Shown here: piece by piece, positions 34,009 through 44,957 of the stretch
Layout of the letters: each line of letters begins with the position of its first letter
Numbering within the stretch: position 1 is the first letter of the stretch
Origin: Cichorium intybus
Lineage: Eukaryota; Streptophyta; Magnoliopsida; Asterales; Asteraceae
Assembly: GCA_023525715.1 (NCBI GenBank)
Contig: CM042013.1
Span: forward strand, 83,105,994-83,169,993
Reading direction: 5' to 3'
DNA: 64,000 bases
Program-made: the position numbers and the translations under genes
The notes under the pieces: model-generated
What the model was told of the DNA's origin: nothing
What the model saw: the letters and a program-made list of their open reading frames with translations, nothing else
The model's database searches: none

Positions 34009-34506
34009 GGGCAGCCAGTAGCCTCCTTTTATAGCCTCCAAGGGTTACAGTCAAAACCCTAAGGAGCCTCCAAATGGGCAAGCCTGTTAACCATTTGGAC
34101 AAGGCTTTCCTTAACCCTAATAAGAGTTTCGAGATCCTTGTGGTGGCACCACAAATCTCGCCACCTTTAACCCCTAGACTGGCCAGTCAATATTCAACTA
34201 TTGAATAATTACAAAACCAGTCCCTGCACTTTTAATTAATTAATTTAATTACTGAATTAAATCCAATTAATTCTAGATTAAATCTTAATTAATTATTATA
34301 GTTTCTAATTAATATATTAACACTTAAATATATTAATAAACCATTTAATTAATTCTATTGATTTATTAAACAATTAATAAATCAACCTTTTACTCTACTG
34401 AACTCTATCCTAACCTCCAGCTATGAGGGCAACCCAAATGGACTTTGCTTCAATTAACAAGATAAAATATAAATATAAAGTCATGGCTTAGACACCTAAT
34501 CCAACA
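34009..34506 (-). repeat. 5' LTR of element B, outer piece
   Basis: Continuation of the LTR interrupted by C. On the minus strand the LTR starts here at 34506 with TGTTGGATTAGGTG. Confidence 0.93.
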
Positions 34507-34511
34507 ATAGT

Positions 34512-35236
34512 ATGATTTAATAAGTCATTTACAAGTTTTTGGACACTTTGGTTTCCACTCAATTTTCTAGTTACATGAGTACATCTAGTTTGAGAAACTA
34601 AATCATTTCTCTCTCTTGTTGGGCAATTAGTCAAAAGGATGGGGTGGTTTCTTCCCAGCCTCCTTCTTACACAACCCATGCTTCTTACATGCCATCACTT
34701 GGCATTTATTAGAGGTATGAGTCTTAGATCTTATATGTGGGTATATAAGAAAGTGTAAGACCAAAAAACTAACTAGTTTTCTCATTGAAAGACAAAAATT
34801 CGTCCTCCGCATCCTCTATCCCATTCTTTCTTGTCTTTTGAAGCCTTTTGCAAGTATAAGTGGTGTAGAAGTGATTCTCCGTTAGTGCTTAATTGTGTTA
34901 AGCACGTAAAGGCTTAAGAAGTCACAAATACAAAAGGGAACTAGCATTCATAGTTCCTTACTCTTATTGGTGGATACATTATAGAGCAACTCTCCTTTGG
35001 GCTCTCTTGCCATCTTCTTCAACTCCCCAAAACCAAGTGGGATCAAATTCTTCAAAGGTTGTTTTCATTTCATCCTATAGTTGTCAAATAATCTTTCTAT
35101 ATTATGTAATTGTATCCTCTTGATTTTTTTTTTGTTAAAATGATCTTAAAATAATAGTTATTTTAAAACTACTTCCGCTTGCCGCTTAAAATTGTTTTAC
35201 ACAAAATGATTGTTTTTAGCTTATCAAAACCCATCA
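34512..35236 (+). repeat. Copia A 3' LTR, right piece
   Basis: Resumes the LTR broken at 19052 and ends in AAACCCATCA at 35236. A TATA-like TATATAAGAAAGTG lies at 34741-34754. The segment includes conserved AAGCCTTTTGCAAGT..AAGTGG and GTTAAGCAC..AAAGGCTTAAG blocks shared with 35800 and 55080. Confidence 0.92.
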
Positions 35237-35295
35237 CATTCTCGAATGTTGTTGGGGATGTTCCCAAGATGATTCTGAGAACAGTCCCAAGATCT
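35237..35295. other. 59-bp spacer between two A-type LTRs
   Basis: Contains TTGGGGATG, CCCAAGATGATTC and CCCAAGATCT, resembling the 23-bp GGGGATAGACCCAAGATCT repeats that follow the sister LTR at 55473. No PBS or polypurine tract is seen. Confidence 0.5.
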
Positions 35296-36002
35296 TGTAG
35301 GATCTATATGCTCAAGAATCATTTTAGAATGATATTTGTCATTAAGATATGATCCTATAGGGTCACATCTTAAGTAAGTTGGCACATATTGAATATTTAT
35401 TATTAATATGATTGTTAATAAATAATCAACTCTTGTATTTAATTAGGAGATAATTATTAGAATAATAAACCAAGAGAGAATAAAGTAGTTATTTATATCA
35501 TATGGTAAGATTTAATAAGTCATATACAAAGTTTTGGACACTTTAGTTTCCATTCAACTTTCTAGTTACATAAAGTACATCATTTGGTTAGTGTAATCAA
35601 AGTGTGACTTGCACTCATCCTCTTACACATCATACCTCTTTGAAAACACTCCACCTTTGCATTAAATGAAAGCATGAGTCTTATGTCTTTCATGAGACTA
35701 TATACAAAGTGTTTTCAAGAGTTTTTGGTTGGTGCTTTTCTCTCTTCCTATTGAAATTCTTCCATCTCCTTCTCTCCCCCATCTTGCATGTCTTTTGAAG
35801 CCTTTTGCAAGTGTAAGTGGTGTAGAAGTGCTTCTCCTTTAGTGCTTAATTGTGTTAAGCACTTAAAGGCTTAAGAAGTCACAAATACAAAAGGAAACTA
35901 GCATTCCGAGTGCCTCAATCTTGTTGGTGGATACATTATAGAGGCACTCTACTTTGAGTTCACTTGCCATCTTCATCAACTCCCCAAAACCAAGTGGGAT
36001 CA
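35296..36002 (+). repeat. Second A-type copia LTR, 3'-truncated
   Basis: Starts TGTAGGATCTATATGC (one change from TGTTGG) and follows the A LTR to CCAAGTGGGATCA, then breaks. About 200 bp of the LTR end is missing. The break abuts the reverse transcriptase of minus-strand copia E. A TATA-like GACTATATACAAAG lies at 35695-35708. Confidence 0.85.
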
Positions 36003-36623
36003 GTCAATGTATCATACGATGCACGGGGAGCTTGATGAAGACCATAGAGAGCCTTATCCAGTTTGTAGAAATGATTCGGAAATTTGGAGTTGACAAAGCC
36101 CAGAGGTTGATCAACATAAATCTGCTCCTTCACTTCACCATACAGAAATGCAGTCTTAACGTCCATCTAGTATACAGTAAAGTTCATGTATGAAGCATAT
36201 GCGAGAAAGATCTGAATCGCCTCCAATCTCGCCACCGGAGCATACACTTCTGTATAATCAAGACCTTCGATCTGTCAAAAACCACGTACAACCAGCGTGC
36301 CTTATTTCGCACTATAACTCTAGAATCATCCTGTTTGTTGCGAAATACCCATCTTGTGTCAAGAGACTTTTTGCCCTCGGGTAGTTCCACCAACTACTAG
36401 ACGTTTAGCTTCTCGAACTGGTTCAGCTCTTCATGCATGGCATCCACCTAACTTGGTTCATTAAGTGCCATCTCCACATTCTTCGACTCGATCTGAGAAA
36501 TGAAGCATGAGTAGAGGCACTCATATACTTGACCGCTCTGGCTTCTGGTTTGAACCCCATCGTCCAGAGATCTAATGATATTATCAATCGGGTGGTCGCG
36601 TTAAATTCTTGACGAAATGGCAT
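36003..36623 (-). pseudogene. Copia E RT, N-terminal part
   Basis: The minus strand shows EMALNEPSWVDAMHEELNQF-like linker text, WVFRNKQDDSRVIVRNKARW, then MDVKTAFLYGEVKEQIYVDQ and FPNHFYKLDKALYGLHQAPR. The first RT aspartate (DVKTAFLYG) is present. The YVDD box is not, because the element breaks just after APRA at about 36002. Stops and frameshifts occur at about 36395 and 36180. Confidence 0.88.
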
Positions 36624-37475
36624 GCTCGAGCGTAGCAGTAGAAACCGAAAGATTAGTTATGTTTTCAATTATGCCTGAGCCTGAAGCACCTCTGTCGGAA
36701 TCTCTGAAATCATGTGAAGTGCTTGCAACGTACTCATCATGAATTCTTTTTGGGAAGAGAGAATCCATGAGAGTAGAATCGAAAAGATCACCAGGTTCAT
36801 AATTAATAACATCTTCATGAATAGCAGATTGTTCAACAACTGGAGGTTCGCCAACAGCTTGGGATGATTCAGCAGGAGCATCTTCAGTTACAGTAATGGA
36901 GGCGGGAGATGCACCGTCATTTAGAATTGGATCTTCAAAGATTACTGACGGTATGATTGGATCAGGAATTATTTCCGCATCGGCATCTCTGTTGACTCCA
37001 CTTGGACCTGGCTGTGTGCCTGAGACATCATTAGAAAGCACATTAAATGATTTAAACAATTCAGCATAATTAATATCCAATCGGGTCCAACTCGAGCATC
37101 CGTTTCATTCTCCTCTAACCACCGTACGTCGAACAATTTCACAATCTGCTTAGTCACCTTGTTATATACCCGGTAAGCAGTTTTACCCGCATACCTCACA
37201 AAGTAGCAATCATTAACTTTAGAGTTAAACTTTGGAGTAGCTTCAAGATGAAGTAGGGTGCAAGGACACTCGAAGGTGCGGAAATGTGCAACAGTCGGTT
37301 TACGGCCATAGTGAATCTTGTATGGAGTCTTCATTTGAGGCTTGTTGATGATGACCCGATTCTGGACATAGCATGTTGTGTTAATTGCTTCTGATTCGTT
37401 TGATTCTCGATAAGCTTGATGAATCTCATAACCAGCTCTACAGTTTCGCTCTTGTTCTTTAAATAGAAAACCCAA
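36624..37475 (-). pseudogene. Copia E integrase C-terminal part and linker
   Basis: Segments include INTTCYVQNRVIINKPQMKT, YKIHYGRKPTVAHFRTFECP and YFVRYAGKTAYRVYNKVTKQ, which are copia integrase C-terminal features. A Pro/Ser/Glu-rich linker follows (AESSQAVGEPPVVEQSAIHE). The frame changes near 37080. Confidence 0.85.
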
Positions 37476-37796
37476 GTAAAACGTGAGTAATTATCAATAA
37501 TAACTAAACAGTAAGAGCTTTTGTTAATACTGAGAACATTGACGGGGCCAAAAGAGATCCATATGAATCAGTAAAAGGAGCGAATCAATGGTGTTGACCA
37601 ATTTGGGCTTGTGTGGCTTCCGATGATGTTTGCCTTGAGCACAGGCAACACACTTCTCAAAGGTAATGAAGTCTTTAATTGGAAGCCCCCGGAGAAGATC
37701 GTTTTTACCAAGACAATTCAAATTCTTCGCGTTAGCATGACCAAAACGACGATGCCATAACATGGCATTCTGTTCAGAGGCTTTTGAGAATAGCAA
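37476..37796 (-). pseudogene. Copia E GAG-pre-integrase and integrase zinc region
   Basis: LWHRRFGHANAKNLNCLGKN and FEKCVACAQGKHHRKPHKPK give the HHCC zinc-binding set of integrase, here intact (H..H..C..C). The catalytic core begins as IHMDLFWP and is broken right after it. Most of the catalytic core, including the second aspartate block, is missing before 37475. Confidence 0.88.
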
Positions 37797-37843
37797 GTGA
37801 CGTTTTCAAGAGTATTGCGATTCATGTCTGATTTGACAAGAAT

Positions 37844-38173
37844 TCACTCCTCAGGAATAACAAAACCGAGCTTGAGAATCAGACTTTCTTTGTTTGTAAA
37901 GTGGGTTGAAAAACCTTTGTCACAGATTTGAGAAACGCTCAGCAAACTGTGCTTGAGCTCAGTAACAAAGTTTACATTCTCAAATTTTAACACGCCATTG
38001 GATACAGTCCCTTTCGGTGTGATCTTTCCCTTTTCACCACCCGCAAAGCAAACATATCCACTGTTAAAGTTTTCAACGTTGTGTAATTGGGACATGTCGC
38101 CTGTCATGTGCCTGGAACAACCACTATCAACATACCAGGGTCTGATGATATTCCTCCACAGCTGTTCCTGCAC
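37844..38173 (-). pseudogene. Copia E protease
   Basis: Contains RPWYVDSGCSRHMTGD with the DSG catalytic triad intact, then GYVCFAGGEKGKITPKG and LKHSLLSVSQICDKGF, typical of retropepsin-like copia protease. A stop at 37844 separates it from the integrase. Confidence 0.9.
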
Positions 38174-38325
38174 AAGTTGCAGGATTAATTAGATTTAGGG
38201 ACCCTGTCCATACGGAAACTGGGTTGACCCTTACTATCGATATGACAAACTGATTCTAAGCTCATATCACGTTTGTCAATTAATAGTGAAATTTTAGAAG
38301 CTTTTGAAATACTGCCTTTGGGAAC

Positions 38326-38739
38326 TCATCTATAATTTGATTTAAATCTTTTATCTTTGGACCAGATGGGAACATTTGCATTTAATTTTGAAATAAGACT
38401 ACTACTCGAGTCAGTCCTTTTGTCCTGGGCAGTTTGAGTTTTGGTTTTTGAAACATTTTGCTTTTTATTTCGAGAACGTGACCTCAAGGGTTTTCTTTTA
38501 TGAGATCTCCGCCTTGGCACGTTCTGCCAAAACTGTCCATACTGTTGAGCATACAAATATCGGGGACAATTTCTGGCAATGTGACCGGCAATTCCACAAT
38601 TGAAGCAAGTTTGTCTTTTCAAAGGAACAGTGGAAGATTGTCCAGGTCCTGACTGTTTCAAAACATTACCACACACACAAGCATGCAACAAAATTTTTAA
38701 CATAATTCTTGGTCCTAAATTTTTCAAAATTAACATCAC
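38326..38739 (-). pseudogene. Copia E second zinc knuckle and basic tail
   Basis: CFNCGIAGHIARNC is a perfect CCHC knuckle, followed by a strongly basic Arg/Lys/Ser stretch (RRRSHKRKPLRSRSRNKKQN). Nucleic-acid binding of the capsid precursor is the expected role. It lies between the coiled-coil segment and the protease. Confidence 0.88.
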
Positions 38740-38936
38740 AATAATTTTTTAAAGCATTAACAGTCTTAGTGGCACGTCACACACAAACATTAGAAACAGG
38801 TAAAATAGAAACATTAGTCTTTGAATGAATTTTAACGGAATTTAAAATAGGCCATGGTTTAGTAAAAGGGAGGGGAGATTTGCCGGGAACGGACCGGAGG
38901 GAACCGCAGCATGGGGAATGCCTCATCCTTCTCTTT

Positions 38937-39518
38937 CTATTTATCTACACATGAGGTAGAAGCATCAGTAGAGTTCATTTTAGTACTCTCAGCGGTTCCA
39001 GATTGATTTTCTTGAGCGAAACTGGATGTAACGGGTTGTTCTGTTTCTTGGTTATCAACGGAGGGAGTAAAGTTATTATTAAAAGGTGGGGGACCCATTT
39101 TGTAACCAAAGCCTTCACCGTGTTTGTTTTGCCATTTTAACTCGTGTTCAATCATAGATTCAACAACAGTACTTGATGCATCGAATTTTTTAATAGTGAA
39201 ATCAACATCATTATATTTAGCTTTCAGTGCATCAAGTTCAGCAGTTAACTTGGCATTCTCTTCGTTAGAAAATTTAAGGTGATAAACTTTTATAGTATAC
39301 TCTTCTTGCAATTTATCAAAATCTGATGCTTTGGCTTCTAGTTTTTCTTGAAAAGGTCTCAGTTTCTTGTTGGAGTTATAAACGAGATTTTCAAGATCAA
39401 ATATTTCTCTAACTAGTTTTTCATTTAGCTCATGGTAATTAGTAATTATATCAATACAAGATTGAGAAGAGCAAGAAACTTCACTAACCTCAGTGTTTTC
39501 GGGTGTGGAAGAGACCAT
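38937..39518 (-). pseudogene. Copia E gag coiled-coil-like segment
   Basis: A 193-codon stretch with heptad-like hydrophobic spacing (LNEKLVREIFDLENLVYNSN; ENAKLTAELDALKAKYNDV) and a Ser/Thr/Gln-rich end. It lies between the two zinc knuckles. In large plant copia elements such a region is part of an extended gag; its function is unknown. Confidence 0.7.
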
Positions 39519-39527
39519 GAATGCAAA

Positions 39528-39830
39528 CTATAGATCCATCATCTGTTCTTCAGCAGCATCAACATCCATGTCACCTTCGATCTGGGAAAGGTGAGCTCCA
39601 CCATCTGCATTCAAGTTCAGGGCATGCATCTGGTCCTCCCAAGTGAACTGTTGTGCCACCATTGCCCTTTCATTATTTTGAGGTTGAGGAGCAGCTTCAC
39701 GGTAGATTCCAGTCGCCACCAGATTTCTTTCGGTGTTGGTATTCTCCACTCTCGGCTTAGTGCACTCACGAGCGAAATGCCCCGACTCGTGGCAGTTGTA
39801 GCATCTAAGCTTGGTCTTGTTGAATCCCAT
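39528..39830 (-). pseudogene. Copia E first zinc knuckle
   Basis: CYNCHESGHFAREC is a full CCHC knuckle near residues 9-22, followed by a Gln/Asn-rich linker and an acidic end (DMDVDAAEEQMMDL). It lies just downstream of the capsid-type region of gag. Confidence 0.88.
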
Positions 39831-39974
39831 CTTCCTTTCTCCATTGTTTCCCCTAATTGTTTCTACCCGTTCTTTGAGTAAACTTCTTGGCTCTGAATAC
39901 TGTCATTGCAATATGCCAAGAAATGTCCATCTCCTCAATATCATCAGGGTGAATTTGATCAAGATCTCCATCCA

Positions 39975-40927
39975 TTATTGGCTGAACAATTCACCAGTCA
40001 CGAGAGCATTATAACAGTTTAAGAGACCAGCAATTATATTCAAGTTTTCTTCAGCTCCTTTAGGAACAGCTGGAGCCGGAGAAGTTGGCTTAGCAGCAGG
40101 ACTAGGAGCATAAGTGGCTGGAGATGCCATGGGAAAACCGGAACAGGAAGAAGCTTGCTGAGCAGAAACTTGAGCAGGAAAAGCAGAAAATGCACTATTT
40201 GTAGAAACACCCAAGTTGGCAGATTGATAAGAGCGGACATCATTGATCTCTCTTTGCCTATCATCCATGTCACAGGATTTGATGATCGCCATCACCTCAG
40301 AGAGAGAGAGAGTTTGCTAATAACTTTAGTCTTCTTAATCACCGCCACATTCATATCCCAACTTTTTGGAAGGGAGTTTAGCAACTTCTTGTTAACTTCA
40401 GCTCTTGTCAACACAACTCCAGTTGTGGTCATCTCGGTGTTCAAGGTGATGAAAGGTTGCAATTGAGTTTCAAGTGTCTCTCCAATCACATGATTGAACA
40501 TGTTAAACCTCTGACGAAGCAGATCTTGCATGCTTTGTTTCATATCTTCGTTTCCTTCGTAGACCTCAATCAACGCCTCCCATAAAGTTTTGGCAGATGT
40601 GTGCTCTCTAAAGCCCTGAGCAATATCCGAAGATAGTGCCATAGAAAGAGTGGCAAGGGCTTTCTCATCTCGATCCACTTTGTCAAATTCCGCATTAGTG
40701 TAATCTTAAAGAGGTTTATCTATCACAGTTCCATTTTGTAGAGTGATTGTAATTTTAACAGGCGGACGTAAAAAGCTTCTCCATAGGTTCACATCTTTCA
40801 TCTTAATATATTGCTCGAATCTGTATTTCCATTCCGAAAAACCTTCAGCATTTATTAGTCGAGGAATGTGAGTAACTATACCCATGACAGAATCGAGATC
40901 GGAATGCATATTGGAAACTATCTCCAT
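39975..40927 (-). pseudogene. Copia E gag, capsid region
   Basis: It starts at M in MEIVSNMHSDLDSV (40927). Segments GFSEWKYRFEQYIKMKDVNL, KALATLSMALSSDIAQGF, AKTLWEALIEVYEG and LRQRFNMFNHVIGETLETQL match the UBN2-type gag of plant copia. Frame changes occur near 40700 and 40295. A Pro/Ala/Ser-rich tract (40045-40150) precedes the first zinc knuckle. Confidence 0.85.
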
Positions 40928-41494
40928 TGAAAATGAACCAAAAATGGAGCAAAAGTCAACAAACTTTCAAACCGAAAAGCACATATTCAACAGCACCTAG
41001 ACCGAAAACAATATACACAACCGAAAACCCTAACCGAACAGTAGCACTTGACCGAAATCTTCAACCGAAAACTACCTCTGACCGAAAACGATGCTGAAAA
41101 TCTGACCGAAAACTTCACTGAACCGAAATCACCAAAACCCTAAGTGATGCACCGATAACACTTAATGGGCTGACCGAGAACCCAAAGATTGGACCGAAAT
41201 CTTAAGAACAACACCGAAAACCACAAACAAACCCTAGCTGGAAGGTGCGCCGCCACCGAAATCACCTTGAGCAGACCAGAATCCTCACCCAGATCCAAGA
41301 AACACCGTTTTAGTAAAAAAAAAAACGAGTTTTTAAGATCAAAAACTCAGTTTTTCTCTAGAACACCAACAGTCAAAATCGATCAAATCAATCCAAAATA
41401 CCTCCAAGTCACCCAAAAATCTCCAAAAACTCAAGATCCAAGCAAAGGTTTTGAAAGATTAATACCAAAACACTAAAAAACACAAGGTTTTGAG
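40928..41494 (-). other. Leader of copia E rich in CCGAAA motifs
   Basis: Between PBS and gag. About eleven plus-strand CCGAAA (minus TTTCGGT-type) motifs lie within 40970-41270 at irregular 10-60 bp spacing, and two or more occur in the adjoining LTR. No open frame is convincing. Confidence 0.75.
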
Positions 41495-41506
41495 GCTCTG
41501 ATACCA
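41495..41506 (-). other. Primer binding site of copia E
   Basis: The minus strand reads TGGTATCAGAGC two bases after the LTR end. Confidence 0.92.
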
Positions 41507-41508
41507 AT

Positions 41509-41953
41509 TGTAGGTCCCAAACAATCACTAGATCTAGATGGTATTAATCAAATAATAAGAACAGGAGATTACTACCAATCTTCAATGCACACTTTACTAG
41601 AATAAATTCAGGTACATAAGATTCTTGATTGCTTGAATGCAAGAATATTCTCTCTAGCTAGGCATGCACTCCAAAACAACCAACATAACAAATGAGGGCT
41701 ATAAAGAGTATTTATACTCACGCCTAGACCTATCCTAAACCCTAAGCCCATTCTATAAAAGCCCACCAAAAATAGGAGTCTGGCCCAACCGAAAACCCTA
41801 GGTTTTCGGTCAACACAACAGAGATCCAGGAGGATTTCGGTCAAGACCGAAATCGCCCAGCAAGGCCTAAATTGTCTTCTTTTTAGCCCAGAAACTCTTG
41901 GATTTGGTCCAATTAAATGCAAAGATTAAACCAACAATAATTATGGCCCAACA
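41509..41953 (-). repeat. 5' LTR of copia E, 445 bp
   Basis: The minus strand starts TGTTGGGCCATAATTATT at 41953 and ends GGGACCTACA at 41509, next to the PBS. A plausible target duplication base set GTAAC follows at 41954, but the other end of E is gone, so it cannot be confirmed. Confidence 0.85.
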
Positions 41954-42503
41954 GTAACGTAAGACGTTTACAAATGAGTTTTTATTAAAAGTTTTTTTAA
42001 AACGTTTAAAACTGAGTTTTTCTTGAAAATGTTTTTCAAAAGTAAAACTTTTAATAGTCAACTCTAAAATATTTGAAATAGTTTAAAATGTGTTTAAACT
42101 AAATCTAAACTCCATGTATTTTATAATAAATAAGAGTTCTATTAAAAAGACTAAAAATCGTTTTATAGCGTTATAATGTCAAACTATTATACTAGGTATT
42201 ATTTTTACGTTCAAACTTAATATGAGATATTAGTTTAACGCTTTGTGTTGATATTATGTTTTAGAACATAATTATCATCATTTGGTGTTGGTTTATCAAA
42301 ATATGATCTTTTAGACATAAGATGCATACTATGAGTTCATAAAATAAAGTGAGTTTTATTCTACAAATTCATGAGATCATAAGATTTTGATTATGAAATG
42401 GAGATTTAAAATAATGATTTTAAAACTCATCTAAAACACCAAGTCTTAACTAATAAAATGAAGTTTTATTAGAAGACAATAATCGGTTCTTAAAGCGCTC
42501 TAC
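41954..42503. other. AT-rich DNA left of element D
   Basis: Purely AT-rich, with no gene. It shares text with the right flank of D (AATATGAGATATTAGTTTA at about 42220 and 50108; AATGAAGTTTTATT at about 42460 and 50155). It may be leader sequence of the decayed copia that continues at 50095. TCTAC at 42499-42503 is the target duplication of D. Confidence 0.5.
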
Positions 42504-43402
42504 TGTAACACCCAGTTTCAACACAGAGTATACCCAGAAAAATTTTCACATTTATGAAATAAATAGTATAATTGGTTACTCGTGTGCTCTGGAATCTACA
42601 AGTAGTTATCATCGAGAATCGTCCCACGATCCGAGCCGGGCGCTACAACTGCTAACCTGCACACAACATAACACAAACACGTAAGCTACAAAGCTTAGTG
42701 AGCAACACTACAATGACATGAATAACTTGTTTTAAATGTAATACGTCACCCAACTCGTGGGTGTAGTTATTCCCTGCAACAATTCATAAGTACTGGTTAA
42801 TATAAACATATCAAACCAGCTATACTTTATTATTAATAACTACAAGTATTCTTTCCGTATTACATTGGTATCTACCGATACCTAAACTACTAATAAACAA
42901 CCACGGTGTAATACATGCAACACAAGTATACATCTAACCGACAACTCGATATCACTACTTGATATCACTACACGGTATTTCGTCACACTGATTTCCAATA
43001 TGAAACCTTTTACTCTATAACCTTTCTGACCACAAGCCATAGGGGCTTTATATCCAACTCTTCTTTATTCTCTACGGTTTCGAGTCATCAAATCTCACCA
43101 CTATCCTTATAGGTAGTATGAGCACAAAAGCTCTATAGGCAATTAAGCCCTATTTCTTAGTCACAGAAGCCAACACTAGTTTCACAAAGGTTCTTAACAT
43201 ATGTTAAGTAGTTAAACCCAACCGCATAGCCATAAAGGCTATTATATTTGGACACTGAGCCCAATCTCCTAGCCATAAAGGCCGTATATTTGGATATCAA
43301 ATCCAATCTCTATACAAATAAATTCTATGTCTGCTCTACACTTGGGCATCAACCCATCACATGTAAACACAAAAGGCTCACGACATGTCCCGTTCTCATC
43401 TA

Positions 43403-43525
43403 GACTCACGGCTTATCCGGTCTTGTCTTTTCATTGACTCACGGCTTATCCGGTCTTGTCAATTCATTGACTCACGGGCTTACCCCAATCTTGTCCTTTC
43501 ATGGACTCAAGTGCTTCCCTGATAT
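43403..43525 (+). repeat. 33-bp tandem repeats in left LTR of D
   Basis: Two good units of GACTCACGGCTTATCCGGTC type and two degenerate ones. The other LTR has four good units and two degenerate ones. Confidence 0.85.
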
Positions 43526-43646
43526 TGTATTTTCCAAAACTGTTACAAGTTATAAGAGTTTAACCAATATTATATTTGGACGATGAGCCCAATCTCCTAG
43601 CCACAAGTATCGTATATATATACTACATCATACTACATATATTTCA

Positions 43647-43756
<110 letters not shown>

Positions 43757-44614
43757 ATTTTGCATACTTCTCTATGGTTGCTAAGTACCCTTTAAGCAAA
43801 CCATTAATATCCTAGTTGTACATATTCACTAAGTACTCATCTAGTGATATATAAACTTTACTTCAAATGAACACGAGGTTCTCATCTTAATGTCGGTTAC
43901 TTCACATCGTAACCCCAAACTTCTAACACATATAATCACATAGAATTCTCTATGTGTATACATAATATACATGTAATTTACAACATGTATCATCTTGTAT
44001 ATAACTACAAAACTCACCTATAATAACAAGTGATTTCTAACACTTGATACACCTGATTTACATAGTAATTTCTACATGTTTGTGAATCATCTAGCATCAT
44101 AAGCATATATAACATGTTACAACCAACATGTAAGTAGAGTTACTCACCTGGATTAAGTAGCTTCATAGTCCTAGCTACCACCAACGTTAATTACAAGCAC
44201 TTCTTCAACACTTTCCAGCACAACCATATACATACTAAATAGAGGTGAATACCTTGTATTTCCACCATCAACGCTTAAATCTTGTTCTCATCAGTTAATA
44301 CTCGTGATTAGGAGTGTTTTAAAACATCCAAACATGAGTTATACACTCAATTTCAACTAATCACAGGTTGTCCTTCATAACCACTCGAATTCAACCCAAA
44401 TCAACCAAATCAACCGTTCAAAAGGTTTTAAAACAGTAAACCTTACCTTCAAAAGTGAAATACCGAAGATTACTTCAATCCTTTGAGTTATAGCCTTCCA
44501 ATTTGGTTCCTAGACGATTTGGGAACGTTTTCTAGGGTTTAGGAGGTTTTTGGTTCAAGAGTTTTCTGTCCAAATGAATAAAATCGCGAGTATAAAGTGT
44601 GGGGTCTGTGCGCA

Positions 44615-44780
44615 GCACGGCCCGTGTCCAAGTTACACGGCCCGTGTAACTTGCAGGATGCTTTAAAAATTGGTCTGCAAGAAACACGACCCGTGTCCAA
44701 AGTACACGACCCGTGTAAGTCTCGGTAAGAATTCATCGACCTTTTACATGACCCGTGATCAATTTACACGGCCCGTGTAA
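44615..44780. repeat. Palindromic CACGGCCCGTG motifs in U3 of D
   Basis: Six copies occur, for example GTTACACGGCCCGTGTAAC (a 19-base perfect inverted repeat). Spacing is irregular. They lie 138-303 bp from the LTR start, like the array in gypsy C. Confidence 0.85.
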
Positions 44781-44917
44781 CCTATTTTTGGCGTTTTTCG
44801 CACGAAAACGCTACCCAAAAGGTGTTCTAATCACCCAAACACTTATAACATCATTTTAAATCATAATTACACTATGATTAACATATATTTACTTACCAAA
44901 AGTAATGTGGTGTTACA

Positions 44918-44957
44918 AATTCTTCCCCCTTCAAAAGATTCCGTCCTCGGAATCTCA
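44918..44957 (-). other. Polypurine tract and conserved 3' end of element D
   Basis: The minus strand reads GAGATTCCGAGGACGGAATC then TTTTGAAGGGGGAAGAATT up to the LTR. It is nearly identical to gypsy C at 27526-27560. Confidence 0.85.

Larger units (their letters stand above)
19053..34506 (-). mobile_element. Copia-like non-autonomous element B, nested in LTR of A
   Basis: B is bounded by a perfect 5-bp target duplication ATAGT (19048-19052 and 34507-34511) inside the A LTR. It has two 766-bp LTRs, the right one split by gypsy element C, a PBS next to the right LTR and a polypurine tract next to the left, so it lies on the minus strand. Without C it is about 7.4 kb. The internal region keeps only a decayed gag relic and no pol, so it must have been mobilised in trans. 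LTR divergence by eye is about 9 sites in 766. Confidence 0.93.
36003..41953 (-). mobile_element. Ty1/copia element E, 3'-truncated
   Basis: Reading leftward on the minus strand: 445-bp LTR, Met-tRNA PBS, leader, gag, protease, integrase and the first part of RT. It stops abruptly at the RT where the A-type LTR begins, so the rest of RT, RNase H and the 3' LTR are lost. Frames are broken in several places. Two separate CCHC knuckles with a coiled-coil-like segment between them are unusual for a compact copia. The protease motif WYVDSGCSRHMTG occurs in large plant copia elements, but the clade is not settled. Confidence 0.9.
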
